NCBI RefSeq assembly: GCF_030848395.1
Contig: NZ_JAVDBT010000014.1
Span: forward strand, 1-64,000
Direction of reading: 5' to 3'
Length of the DNA: 64,000 nucleotides
From: Pseudogemmobacter lacusdianii
Lineage (GTDB): Bacteria > Pseudomonadota > Alphaproteobacteria > Rhodobacterales > Rhodobacteraceae
A program made the translations under genes and the position numbers. The stretch's first letter is position 1. Every line of letters begins with the position of its first letter. Below, piece after piece: positions 16,753-25,058 of this stretch. The notes under the pieces were generated by a model. It had not been told where the DNA came from and ran no database searches. It saw nothing but the letters and a program-made list of their open reading frames with translations.

Positions 16753-18168
16753 TCAGGTGCCACAGAAGGTCACATAGCGGCCAAAGCTTGATGGCGCTGG
16801 CAACATATAGCGCTCATCCTCGACAAAGGGCTGGGTAACGGCAGCAAGAAGCGCGTGGAAGGGGCGCAGATCACCACCGGTGGCCGCGTGCAAGGCTGCC
16901 TCAACCTGATGGTTGCGCGGGATGACCGCTGGGTTTGCAGCGCGCAAACGCTGAACCGCATCGCGGCCAAGGCGCGCCCGCCAGCGCGGCAGCCAAGCCT
17001 GCATCGCCGTGAAATTCTCGAAAAGCGGGCGCAAGAGCCCCTCGCCTTCCACCGCGCCGGCCAGCCGGTGGAAGGTCAGCGTCCAATCCGCGCCAGTCAT
17101 TGCCGACAGAAGATCCGCAACCAGCGCAGCATCGCCCGGCTCCTCGCCCTCCAACGCCAGTTTGCGCCGCATCTCTGCCGCCCAAGCCGCCTCGTACAGC
17201 GCCGAGATTCCGTCCAAACGCGCATTGGCAATCTCAACCGCTTTGTCGCTGTCGGGATCGATCAATGGCAACAAGGCCTCCAACAACCGCGCCAAATTCC
17301 AGCCAAGGATGAGCGGCTGATTGGCATAGGCATAGCGCCCCTGCCGGTCGATCGAGGAAAACACCGTGCCCGGCGCATAGCCTTCCATAAAGGCGCAAGG
17401 GCCATAGTCGATCGTCTCACCCGACAGCGCCATGTTATCGGTGTTCATCACCCCGTGGATGAAGCCAAGCCCCATCCATTGCGCGATCAGTTTGGCCTGC
17501 CGCGCCGCGACGGCATCGAAAAGCCCCAAGGCCCCCGAGACACCGGGGAAATGCCGCTCCAAAGTGTAATCCATTAAGTCGCGCAGCTTATCCACCTCGC
17601 CCCTTGCGGCCAGAAATTGGAAGCTGCCCACCCTGATATGGCTTGCCGCGATCCGCGCCAGCACGGCGCCTGGCACTGGCCCCTCTTGGCGCAGGATGTC
17701 CTCGCCGGTCGCCACCACCGCCAAAGCCCGCGTCGTCGGCACGCCCAGCGCCTGCATGGCTTCCGAGATCAGATATTCGCGCAGCATCGGACCAATCGCC
17801 GCCTTACCATCGCCGCCGCGCGAAAAGCCGGTGCGGCCCGAGCCTTTCAGCTGCACATCAAAGCGTGCGCCTTGCGGGGTGACGATCTCGCCCAAAAGAT
17901 GCGCACGGCCATCGCCCAAGACCGGGGAGAAGCCGCCGAATTGATGCCCTGCATAGGCCAGTGCCAAAGGATCTGCGCCCGGCGGCAGCTTTGCGCCCGA
18001 AAACCACTCGGCGGCGCCCAGCTGTAACGCCTGCGCATCCAAGCCCAGCTCTTCCGCAAGCTCTTGATTAAGCGCCAAAAGCCTTGGCGCCGGCGCCACA
18101 TCGGGCGCTTGACGCAGATACATGCCCGGCAAATCGCGGGCCCAGCTGTGCGAGAAATGAAAATCCAT
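16753..18168 (-). CDS. selO: SelO family protein adenylyltransferase (YdiU)
   Basis: 471 residues of the pseudokinase-fold SelO family, which transfers AMP from ATP to Ser, Thr or Tyr of target proteins and is linked to redox stress. Family blocks are intact: YAGHQFGGFSPVLGDGRA, LKGSGRTGFSRGGDGKA, HGVMNTDNM with the catalytic Asp, and DYGPCAFME. The C-terminus ends CGT, placing a Cys at the third position from the end, where eukaryotic SelO carries selenocysteine. MDFHFSHSWARDLPG at 18168 is the normal start; the open frame extends 13 codons further without reason. Targets in this organism are unknown. Confidence 0.92.
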   Translation of the reverse strand: MDFHFSHSWARDLPGMYLRQAPDVAPAPRLLALNQELAEELGLDAQALQLGAAEWFSGAKLPPGADPLALAYAGHQFGGFSPVLGDGRAHLLGEIVTPQGARFDVQLKGSGRTGFSRGGDGKAAIGPMLREYLISEAMQALGVPTTRALAVVATGEDILRQEGPVPGAVLARIAASHIRVGSFQFLAARGEVDKLRDLMDYTLERHFPGVSGALGLFDAVAARQAKLIAQWMGLGFIHGVMNTDNMALSGETIDYGPCAFMEGYAPGTVFSSIDRQGRYAYANQPLILGWNLARLLEALLPLIDPDSDKAVEIANARLDGISALYEAAWAAEMRRKLALEGEEPGDAALVADLLSAMTGADWTLTFHRLAGAVEGEGLLRPLFENFTAMQAWLPRWRARLGRDAVQRLRAANPAVIPRNHQVEAALHAATGGDLRPFHALLAAVTQPFVEDERYMLPAPSSFGRYVTFCGT

Positions 18169-18493
18169 CAAGCAGATATGGCAAGCCACCGCCGCTGAGG
18201 CAAGCACTTGAGGCCCTTGCCCTTCAGCAGAGCAAGCCTCAGCGCAGCGGTGGAGCTCCGCCTCAATCTCTATTCTGGGCAGAATGGTCGCGGCAATAGA
18301 AGTCGAACCTACGCCGATGCCGCGCCTCCAACCAAAGAAACTTCAAGTCTGCCAGAGACTTACCGCCCGTCTGCCAACCACAATCGCTCAAAACGCGGCC
18401 CCGAGAAGCGCAACACCCCCCTTTAAAGCAGGCGCTGCGTCATTAGCCTCTTGCTCGCGATGTCGATCGCGAAGGCGCGTGCAGTTGGCGTCA
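18169..18493. other. intergenic region holding a tRNA-like 3' end
   Basis: 325 bp between the selO start and the sulfotransferase stop without a credible gene. It contains the degenerate tRNA-Pro 3' copy at 18285-18313 and, upstream of it on the minus strand, a small hairpin (AAGTCT/AGACTT, about 18345-18361). Promoter elements for selO should lie in the lower part; none is unmistakable. Confidence 0.5.
18285..18313 (-). repeat. degenerate copy of the tRNA-Pro 3' end (att-like)
   Basis: 25 of 29 bases match the 3' end of the tRNA-Pro gene at 21541-21569, in the same orientation, including CCA, acceptor strand and T arm. Similarity stops at the end of the T arm. A partial tRNA 3' end in direct orientation downstream of the intact tRNA is the usual trace of site-specific integration. 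The T-loop bases are common to all tRNAs, so part of the match is not independent evidence. Confidence 0.5.
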
Positions 18494-20056
18494 TCAGGAG
18501 GATTGACTGTACGCCTCCGCTTGACCTTCCAGATGCGCCAAGATCGGCCCCAACTTCTCCTTATGCGGCTTCCAGCGCGACACCGAGCTTTTATAAAGCG
18601 GCTGATGCACTTGCCACTTGGAGATCGTTTGCGCGACATGCCCATTCGCCCGGTGATCAAGCATGGCTTCCTCGAAAGGTAAGCCCAGAAACTGGCATAC
18701 GCGCCGCATCTGCATATCCGGAGCGCTGACGACATCCTCATAACGCACAGAAAGGATGGCCTCTGGGTAGCGTGATGTCCAATGGCTCATGAGTTCGAGA
18801 TACAGCTTGTAATACCAGCCAAGGTCATCCAGTCGCTCGGCATAGGGGTGGTGTTGAGACTTAAGCGGCGCGGTGTAAATGGCAACGCAAGCGTCCAGCG
18901 GGTGCCGCATGGCATGGATTATCCGCGCTTTTGGGAAAAACCGGAGTATCAGGCCGATATTCAAGAAGTTGTGCAGCAGCTTATCGACATACAGCACGTC
19001 ATTTCGGCCGTTACGCAGCCGCACCAACCCCATATAGCCTTCTGCAATCTCTGGCCAAGCTTCGGGCGGCAGGCCAAGAACGGTTTGCAAAAAATCATCT
19101 GGTTTGTCGTTGTATAATCCAAGCATCCGCGAGATCCGCGGCATGTGTAAGCGTTCGCCCGCGCCGTGAATTCTGCTGTGACCGGCCAGAAACTTCTCCA
19201 AAAGGGTCGATCCGCAGCGCGGCATGCCAACGATAAAGATTGGCCGCTCTTCGCTTGAAGAAAGCCCCAGAGGAAGCTGACTGTCGCTAAGCATCGCCGC
19301 CGCAATGGTAAGCTCAAAACGATTGCGGTCAAAATCGGCAGGCCATTCGGCCTTTGCCGCGATCACCCGGTCAAAGCCCGCCGTCGCTTGACCACTCTCG
19401 ATCAGGCACTTGGACGCGCAATGCTGCAAGCTCCTGCGGGCCTCGGGTCGGCTTTCTTCTGCAAGGGTGGCCTCGATCCTCGCCAGAAGTGCGCTGCCGT
19501 CAGATTGCTTCTCAAGGTAACACAGCCCTCTCAGTCCTGCGACCTTATGGGACGGATCGCGCGCCAGCCGTTCATAAAGCTCTCGAGCCGCCTCAATCTG
19601 GCCCAGAATGGCCAAGTTATCGGCCTGACGAAGCAAGACCTCCTGAGAACCTCTGGAAGCTTTGTTTGCCTTGGCCAGAATGATGCGCTCATCCTCGAAC
19701 TGCTCCAGCGCGCGATAGCAATTGGCCAAATTGCCAAGAAATATGACGTTGCCAGCCTCTAGCTCTACAGCCTGCTGCAAAAAGGGCAAGCCGAACTCGA
19801 AGCTTTGGTTTGCGAGATGCGCAAAGCCAAGGTCATTGAGCGCGGATGCATCATTCGGTTTGCCAGCCAAAACCCGTTCAAAGCATAAGATCGCCTCTGA
19901 CGGTCGCTCAAGCTCAAGCAGAACCTCCCCAAGACCGCGCCAAATAATAACATTTGTAGGATCGGAGATTGCGGCCTCTGATAGCTGCTCTGCCGCGGCT
20001 TCAAGCTCCCCCGCCTGCCGAAGCTCGGCAGCCTTCTTCATAATGCCATTGATCAT
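18494..20056 (-). CDS. tetratricopeptide-repeat sulfotransferase
   Basis: 520 residues. Residues 1 to about 170 are TPR-like helical repeats. A spacer follows, then a sulfotransferase domain with the 5'-phosphosulfate loop GMPRCGSTLLEKFL (about 274-287) and the 3'-phosphate motif MRHPLDACVAIY (about 381-392). Such proteins transfer sulfate from PAPS to a peptide, glycan or small molecule; the acceptor is unknown. It lies alone on the minus strand in a region less GC-rich than its neighbours and is probably acquired. Both nucleotide-binding motifs are intact, so it may be active. Confidence 0.88.
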   Translation of the reverse strand: MINGIMKKAAELRQAGELEAAAEQLSEAAISDPTNVIIWRGLGEVLLELERPSEAILCFERVLAGKPNDASALNDLGFAHLANQSFEFGLPFLQQAVELEAGNVIFLGNLANCYRALEQFEDERIILAKANKASRGSQEVLLRQADNLAILGQIEAARELYERLARDPSHKVAGLRGLCYLEKQSDGSALLARIEATLAEESRPEARRSLQHCASKCLIESGQATAGFDRVIAAKAEWPADFDRNRFELTIAAAMLSDSQLPLGLSSSEERPIFIVGMPRCGSTLLEKFLAGHSRIHGAGERLHMPRISRMLGLYNDKPDDFLQTVLGLPPEAWPEIAEGYMGLVRLRNGRNDVLYVDKLLHNFLNIGLILRFFPKARIIHAMRHPLDACVAIYTAPLKSQHHPYAERLDDLGWYYKLYLELMSHWTSRYPEAILSVRYEDVVSAPDMQMRRVCQFLGLPFEEAMLDHRANGHVAQTISKWQVHQPLYKSSVSRWKPHKEKLGPILAHLEGQAEAYSQSS

Positions 20057-20133
20057 AGAGCCATCTTATCTGGTGACGCGTTATTATTTGCCTCTTTGGG
20101 ACCACAGAAGCAGCCCCAAAGAGAACTTATGCC

Positions 20134-20880
20134 TTAGAACTTATAGGCCAGACCGATAACGAGCTCAGTCTGTTCCAGTTCGATCGTGGGCGCATCACCG
20201 ATCGAGAAACTATGATCCCCGTAATCGCTGTAATTCACCTCGATCCTGCCGAGCCAGTTGTTGGTAAACGCATGTTCAGCACCGGCGCCAAAGGTCCAAC
20301 CGGTCATGGTTGCACTTTCACTAGCCCCCTCGCTGATGAGTTTAACTTTACTCGCGGCAACACCACCGGCCACGTACAGCAACGTGCGATCCAGAGCGGT
20401 ACCGACCCGAAGCCGCAGAGCAGCATTCAGGCCCTGCTCAAACGCATTTTCGCCGCTCAAAATGTCGGTGTTCGCATGCCCGATCGAACCCTCAACGCCG
20501 TAAACCAAGCCATTGCGGTCCCAGTTGTGGCCGATAAAGACCGACGCCGAAATACCCGAGGCTGAATGCGAGGACGTGCTCGCCACTGGGTCTGAGCCAG
20601 TGCCAGTGCTATAGCCACTGCCACTGCCACTGCCACTGCCCATCCCACTACCACCGCTAGTGATACCGCCAGCTGAGGTTTGGGCACTTGCAGTCAGTCG
20701 ATTGCGCTTACCACCAAGCGATCCACCGACGTAAAAACCTTCCCAAGAGAAGGCAGGCGCGGCAGAGACCTTTGCGGGAGCGGCTTCTTCATAGTGCTCT
20801 GCCAGCCCGCCAGCACTCGCACTAGTAGTAGCAGCAACCGAAGCCGCAAGTGCGATTGCCAATTTAGACACGTAAGACAT
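20134..20880 (-). CDS. outer-membrane beta-barrel protein with Gly/Ser-rich loop
   Basis: 248 residues with a signal peptide (about 1-23, SASA cleavage). The rest alternates like an eight-stranded Omp25/OmpA-type barrel (SWEGFYVGGSLGG near the start, aromatic C-terminus GLAYKF). An insert at about residues 70-115 is a low-complexity Gly/Ser/Thr stretch, partly encoded by a tandem GCCACT hexamer, and probably forms a surface loop. Such proteins are common surface antigens in alphaproteobacteria; no transport role can be claimed. It neighbours the sulfotransferase and shares its lower GC content. Confidence 0.82.
   Translation of the reverse strand: MSYVSKLAIALAASVAATTSASAGGLAEHYEEAAPAKVSAAPAFSWEGFYVGGSLGGKRNRLTASAQTSAGGITSGGSGMGSGSGSGSGYSTGTGSDPVASTSSHSASGISASVFIGHNWDRNGLVYGVEGSIGHANTDILSGENAFEQGLNAALRLRVGTALDRTLLYVAGGVAASKVKLISEGASESATMTGWTFGAGAEHAFTNNWLGRIEVNYSDYGDHSFSIGDAPTIELEQTELVIGLAYKF
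20614..20640. repeat. tandem hexamer GCCACT inside the outer-membrane protein gene
   Basis: Four and a half perfect GCCACT units, encoding a Gly-Ser run on the minus strand. Changes in copy number would lengthen or shorten the surface loop without breaking the frame. Confidence 0.8.
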
Positions 20881-21540
20881 TTAGATATAACTCCAAGATT
20901 CGCTAGTAAATACAGCGCCTTGCAGTGAACCACCCCAGGTCAACACCACCCACCTTTACACAATTAGGGGTTGCAGAGATGTAACACGGCGCAGTGCGAT
21001 ACCGTCGCTCCAATGCGCGTGATCGACCGAGCGGCAGGCTGCCGCGGGCTTGGCTGTTCTGATGTTCCGAATTCTGCCAAAATAGCTGATTTACTGGGGC
21101 TAGGACTTGTGTCGATCACCACAAAAGGAATCTGTTCCCGCCGCTTTTGGCGGCGCGACACTGCCAGCCTCACCCATTTATCGATCACGACTTCAGTGGG
21201 ATTATGTTTATATTTTCCAAGGGATCACGCCTTTGTGATGCAAGCGGGTGAGCCGACCCACCTAAAATGCTGCCCCGAAGATATCTGCTCCGCTGAGATG
21301 ATCGCGATGCCCTCAATGGATGACGCGACAAGCTCATAATGCGGCCTAAGTTGCAACGCTACGATGCGCATGCCTCAGCCGCGACGCGGCCGCCACATGT
21401 GAGAAATGCGTCGCGCCTCACCCTGCCTGGGGATGGAAACGATGACAAGCTGGCGCCAGTTCGTAAGGCCAAGCTGGCCGAACAGGTACCAAGTCGAAAA
21501 ATGGAGGGAGTGAATGGCAGGTCAGACACCTGCGAAATGA
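20881..21540. other. 660-bp low-GC gap without a recognisable gene
   Basis: Short open frames exist on both strands (for example 20964-21188 minus and 20971-21339 plus), but they overlap each other, resemble no family known to me and lack Shine-Dalgarno sites. Composition is the lowest of the window (about 42% G+C at 21181-21240). It may be decayed mobile DNA between the outer-membrane protein gene and the tRNA. Confidence 0.5.
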
Positions 21541-21617
21541 TGGTCGGGGCGATAGGATTCGAACCTACGACCTACGGTACCCAAAACCGTCGCGCTACCA
21601 GGCTGCGCTACGCCCCG
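21541..21617 (-). tRNA. tRNA-Pro (anticodon TGG)
   Basis: A complete 77-base cloverleaf on the minus strand with encoded CCA. The seven-base acceptor CGGGGCG pairs with CGCCCCG; the D arm reads GCGCAGCCTGGTAGCGC, the anticodon loop TTTTGGG gives TGG, and the T arm has GTTCGAATC. It decodes proline CCN codons. Its 3' end is the presumed integration site of the neighbouring insert. Confidence 0.96.
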
Positions 21618-21669
21618 ACTAACGCTCCCATAGCGCGGATAAACAGAAAGGGAAAGCGCAGTTTCAGCT

Positions 21670-22245
21670 TTATTCGCAAGACCATGCCGCATTGGGGCCG
21701 ATCTGCGGATGGCGCAGCTGCGCGCCGGGGCGAATCCCCAGTCGCTCGGCCAGACCGCCATTGATTTCAAGCACATATTGCACAGATTCGCCGCCGTCGA
21801 TCGGCGTCTCATCCAAGGGCTTTGCCATGGAATGCACGCGAGTGACCTGTCCCGCAGCATCGGCAAAGATGATATCTAGCGGAATGAGCGTGTTTTTCAT
21901 CCAAAAGCGCGCCGGCCCCGGACGCTCATAGACAAAAAGCATCCCCCGGCCCGGATCCATCGCCGCGCGCCCCATCAATCCTTGCGCACGCTCAGCCGCA
22001 TCATCGGCCACTTCCACGCCAAAGCGCTCAGACCCGCCCTCCCAGCGCAGATCTACGCGCCCCTGCGCACAAGCCGAGGCTGCAGACGCCGGACCATACC
22101 CGCCCAGTGAAAAACCCAAGCTCAGGCCCAGCAAAAGTGCAACTGGCACCAGAACTCGGCGCGGGGCCTTCGCCCCGACCGCCGCGCTCTGAACGCCAAG
22201 CCGCGTCACTCTGTTGGTTCGCGGTCGCGCAGCGCCGCTTCCCAT
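21670..22245 (-). CDS. DUF192 family exported protein
   Basis: 191 residues with a long basic leader and a hydrophobic segment (about 32-56) that should act as signal peptide or anchor. A DUF192 domain follows (RAQGLMGRAAMDPGRGMLFVY, FWMKNTLIPLDIIFAD, VQYVLEINGG). The family has no assigned biochemical function. The ATG at 22245 lies 40 bp inside the preceding cold-shock gene; the long Arg-rich lead before the hydrophobic segment makes a later start possible. It is probably co-transcribed with the cold-shock gene, a pairing I recall from relatives. Confidence 0.8.
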   Translation of the reverse strand: MGSGAARPRTNRVTRLGVQSAAVGAKAPRRVLVPVALLLGLSLGFSLGGYGPASAASACAQGRVDLRWEGGSERFGVEVADDAAERAQGLMGRAAMDPGRGMLFVYERPGPARFWMKNTLIPLDIIFADAAGQVTRVHSMAKPLDETPIDGGESVQYVLEINGGLAERLGIRPGAQLRHPQIGPNAAWSCE

Positions 22246-22748
22246 GAGATCACCTGCACGGCCATCCGTCCGCGTTTGCCTTCGGCAATCCGCAAGGCCA
22301 CCGCCTCGCCCGAGGCGAGATCAGCAAAGCCCGAGACGCGCAGCACCTCGACATGGATGAAGACATCATCGGCCTTGCCAAAAACATTGGCGAAACCAAA
22401 GCCTTTGGCCTTGTCGAACCACTTCACCCGCGAGGGTTCCATCGGCAGAGCCAAAAGTTCTTCGGGCGTCAAGAGCCCAGCCTCTTCTCCCAAAGGCACA
22501 ACCATGCCTTCAGGTGGATCAATTTTCAGCACTTCGACGGCTTGAACACCGCGTTGTGTCTGTTGCACTCGGACCGAAATCCCGGAGCCATCGGCGACGG
22601 AGCTTTGACCGAAATTACGCAATACATTCGCGTGCAGTAGAATGTCTGAATGAGAGCCATCGGATACAATAAAGCCAAAGCCCTTAGCAGGATCAAACCA
22701 CTTCACCCGACCCTGCAACACTTGCAGGGTCTTTTCATCTTCCGTCAT
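22206..22748 (-). CDS. double cold-shock-domain protein
   Basis: 180 residues with two cold-shock domains, each with its RNA-binding motif (KGFGFI near the N-terminus, KGFGFA in the second half), joined by an acidic/proline linker. It should bind single-stranded RNA or DNA as an RNA chaperone. ATG at 22748 is preceded by GGAGAAGG at good spacing; the open frame reaches 17 codons further but without a site. Two-domain Csp proteins are usual in alphaproteobacteria. An AT-rich leader upstream (about 22800-22850) may be the promoter. Confidence 0.9.
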   Translation of the reverse strand: MTEDEKTLQVLQGRVKWFDPAKGFGFIVSDGSHSDILLHANVLRNFGQSSVADGSGISVRVQQTQRGVQAVEVLKIDPPEGMVVPLGEEAGLLTPEELLALPMEPSRVKWFDKAKGFGFANVFGKADDVFIHVEVLRVSGFADLASGEAVALRIAEGKRGRMAVQVISWEAALRDREPTE

Positions 22749-22858
22749 AGAAGAGCCTTCTCCCCAGAATAAGCCCTGATAAATGAATGCGGATTTCACA
22801 CCGCACGTTCAAGAGAAAAAAGTTACACAAGCGAACAATTATATTCTGAGGCTCTGTG

Positions 22859-23500
22859 TCAAGGCTGCAAACGACTGACTGACCACGGCTTTCCAACATC
22901 TTCGCGGCTCCAGCGAAAACGGTCATGCAAGCGGAAGGCCCCATCCGCCCAGAATTCAATCTCTAAAGGACGGATCCGGTAGCCGCCCCAAAACTCGGGC
23001 CGCTTTGGCGCAGTGCCATGTCGTAGCGTCATTTTTGCCACTTCTGCCAAAAGAGACTCTCGGCTGTTAAGCGGCTGTGATTGGCGGCTGGACCAAGCGC
23101 CCAAGCGTGACTTTAGACTGCGCGAGGCGAAATAGGCATCCGCTTGCGGCCCCTCTTCGCGGCTGACCAAACCGCGCACCCGAATCTGGCGGCGCAAAGA
23201 TTTCCAATGCAAAACGAATGCGGCCTTGTCATTGGCGGCCATTTCTTGCGCCTTGGCCGAGCCATAATTGCTATAAAACACAAAAGCGCCCTCGGGCACA
23301 CCGCCGACCACGCCTTCGGCTTCAATGTCCTTCAAAAGCACCATGCGGACGTTCGGCAGCCCCGTCGCATCCACTGTAGCAAGCGCAATCGCATTGGGAT
23401 CATTGAGCTCCGAGGCCTCTGCTTCGGCCAGCCAACGCTGCGCCACCGCGAAGGGATCAGCCCCCGCAAAAATCTCTGATCCGTCCATCTCGCCGGCCAT
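22859..23500 (-). CDS. pdxH: pyridoxamine 5'-phosphate oxidase
   Basis: 213 residues. This FMN enzyme oxidises pyridoxine or pyridoxamine 5'-phosphate to pyridoxal 5'-phosphate, the last step of vitamin B6 cofactor synthesis and salvage. Typical blocks: [34 protein letters not shown], and the C-terminal [17 protein letters not shown] with LHDRFRW. Length is normal. It is divergent from fabI, 104 bp apart. The product serves several PLP enzymes in this window (Kbl, the decarboxylase and two aminotransferases). Confidence 0.95.
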   Translation of the reverse strand: MAGEMDGSEIFAGADPFAVAQRWLAEAEASELNDPNAIALATVDATGLPNVRMVLLKDIEAEGVVGGVPEGAFVFYSNYGSAKAQEMAANDKAAFVLHWKSLRRQIRVRGLVSREEGPQADAYFASRSLKSRLGAWSSRQSQPLNSRESLLAEVAKMTLRHGTAPKRPEFWGGYRIRPLEIEFWADGAFRLHDRFRWSREDVGKPWSVSRLQP

Positions 23501-23604
23501 TCTATCCTCCGATGCGAAAGAGCCTGCGGAGCCGCCCTTGCGGCAGTCCGGCTTTCCGCCTATTCGTCAACGCTACCAGCGAAAAGATGGGCGGGAGAGC
23601 AGGA

Positions 23605-24429
23605 ATGTCAACCGGACTAATGGCAGGCAAAAAAGGCCTTATCATGGGCCTTGCAAACGACAAGTCGATTGCATGGGGCATTGCGCAAGCCTTGGCCGCA
23701 CAGGGGGCTGAACTGGCCTTCTCATACCAAGGCGATGCCTTGAAGAAACGGGTAGAGCCTTTGGCCGCCCAACTCGGCACGCCGATGCTGTTTGATTGCG
23801 ATGTCGGCAGCGATGAGAGCTTGGATGCGCTCTTTGCGGGCCTGAAAGCGCAATGGGACACGATCGATTTCGTGGTTCATGCCATTGGGTTCTCGGACAA
23901 AAACGAGCTGCGCGGCCGCTATGTCGACACCAGCCGGGCGAATTTCCGACTGACGATGGACATCTCGGTCTATTCCTTCACGGCTGTGGCGCAGCGCGCT
24001 TCGCAGATGATGCCGAATGGTGGCTCGATCCTGACCCTGACCTATTATGGTGCCGAGCAAGTCATGCCGCATTATAACGTCATGGGTCCGGCCAAAGCGG
24101 CTTTGGAAAACTCGGTCAAATATCTGGCCGAAGACCTTGGCCGTGACGGGATCCGCGTCAATGCGATCTCGGCCGGTCCGATCAAGACCTTGGCCTCCTC
24201 GGGGATCGGCGACTTCCGCTATATCCTGCGCTGGAATGAGCTGAACTCGCCGCTGCGCCGCAATGTGACGCAAGAAGAAGTCGGCAAGGCCGCGCTCTAT
24301 CTTCTGTCGGACCTTGGTTCGGGCACCACGGGCGAGAACCTGCATGTGGATGCAGGCTACCACGTCGTCGGCATGAAGGCGATCGATGCGCCCGATATCG
24401 ACATTGTGACGGGCCGGAAGGACGCCTGA
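23605..24429 (+). CDS. fabI: enoyl-[acyl-carrier-protein] reductase FabI
   Basis: 274 residues of the short-chain dehydrogenase superfamily. It performs the last reduction of each fatty-acid elongation cycle using NADH. The N-terminal nucleotide site has the FabI form (GLANDKSIAWGIA), and the catalytic pair is in YNVMGPAK (Tyr-x6-Lys). ATG at 23605 follows GGAGAGCAGGA and matches the normal FabI start; the frame is open 31 codons upstream without meaning. Followed after 4 bp by a LysE-type exporter gene. Confidence 0.95.
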   Translation: MSTGLMAGKKGLIMGLANDKSIAWGIAQALAAQGAELAFSYQGDALKKRVEPLAAQLGTPMLFDCDVGSDESLDALFAGLKAQWDTIDFVVHAIGFSDKNELRGRYVDTSRANFRLTMDISVYSFTAVAQRASQMMPNGGSILTLTYYGAEQVMPHYNVMGPAKAALENSVKYLAEDLGRDGIRVNAISAGPIKTLASSGIGDFRYILRWNELNSPLRRNVTQEEVGKAALYLLSDLGSGTTGENLHVDAGYHVVGMKAIDAPDIDIVTGRKDA

Positions 24430-24433
24430 TCCC

Positions 24434-25048
24434 ATGACAATCGCGGCATTTCTAGCCTTCGCAGGTCTAGTGATTTTTGCCGCGATTTCTCCTGGTCCTG
24501 CGGTGCTGATGGCAGCGCGGACCGGTTTGACCGAAGGGTTTCGCACCGGGGTGATGCTGGCGATGGGCATTGGCACCGGCGCGGTGATCTGGGCACTCGC
24601 GGCGATGTTTGGGCTTAACCTGATCTTCGCCGCCGCCCCCACCTTGCTTTGGGCCTTGAAGATCGGCGGCGCGCTTTATCTGGTCTGGATGGCGTGGAAC
24701 TTGTGGAAGGGCGCATCGGCGCCCTTTGTCACTCAAGACAGCCGTCCGGTGCCACGCTCTGCCCTTGCGGCCTATCGTTTGGGGCTGTGGACCAATCTGG
24801 CCAATCCGAAAGCAGCCGTCATGTTCAGCTCGATCTTTCTTGGCACCTTGCGGGCAGATACGCCCTATTGGGTGCTGGGCGCGCTGCTTTTGGTGATTTT
24901 CTGTGCCGAAACCCTCTGGAACAGTCTTGTCGCCCGCATTTTCTCGTTAGAGAAGACGCGGGCACGTTATATCAGTTTGAAGACCATTATCGATCGCAGC
25001 TTCGGGGCGGCGCTGGCCGCGCTTGGGATCAAGATCGTCGCCACCTAA
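24434..25048 (+). CDS. LysE/RhtB family amino-acid exporter
   Basis: 204 residues with about five or six transmembrane helices and the family start [24 protein letters not shown], plus the later [20 protein letters not shown] block. Members export amino acids such as lysine, threonine or homoserine; the substrate here is not predictable. It starts 4 bp after fabI, so it is probably in the same transcript, and ends 10 bp before gpt. Confidence 0.88.
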   Translation: MTIAAFLAFAGLVIFAAISPGPAVLMAARTGLTEGFRTGVMLAMGIGTGAVIWALAAMFGLNLIFAAAPTLLWALKIGGALYLVWMAWNLWKGASAPFVTQDSRPVPRSALAAYRLGLWTNLANPKAAVMFSSIFLGTLRADTPYWVLGALLLVIFCAETLWNSLVARIFSLEKTRARYISLKTIIDRSFGAALAALGIKIVAT

Positions 25049-25058
25049 GGAGAGACCA

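Larger units (their letters stand above)
18314..21540. mobile_element. putative decayed genomic island beside tRNA-Pro
   Basis: A 3.2-kb stretch bounded by the intact tRNA-Pro and its degenerate 3' copy. Its base composition is lower in G+C than the surroundings: hand counts give 29 of 60 at 19721-19780, 30 of 60 at 20221-20280 and 25 of 60 at 21181-21240. It carries a TPR-sulfotransferase, a Gly/Ser-rich outer-membrane protein and 660 bp of non-coding DNA. No integrase or transposase remains, so mobility is inferred from context only. Confidence 0.42.

Noticed and set aside
18285-18383. A complete tRNA-Ser- or tRNA-Leu-like gene ending at the CCA copy
   Set aside because: Only the T arm and acceptor 3' strand are convincing. 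The acceptor pairing needs several wobbles and a mismatch, the anticodon stem has mismatches, and spacing around the D arm is wrong.
18388-18480. A minus-strand frame reading ANDAAPALKGG... near the tRNA-like 3' end, resembling a tmRNA tag
   Set aside because: The GATCGAC-like 5' element, tag and T arm are far too close together for tmRNA, alphaproteobacterial tmRNA is two-piece in the opposite order, and the tag does not end in the usual ALAA.
20614-20640. Phase-variable on/off switch in the outer-membrane protein gene
   Set aside because: The repeat unit is six bases, so slippage changes loop length but cannot shift the frame.
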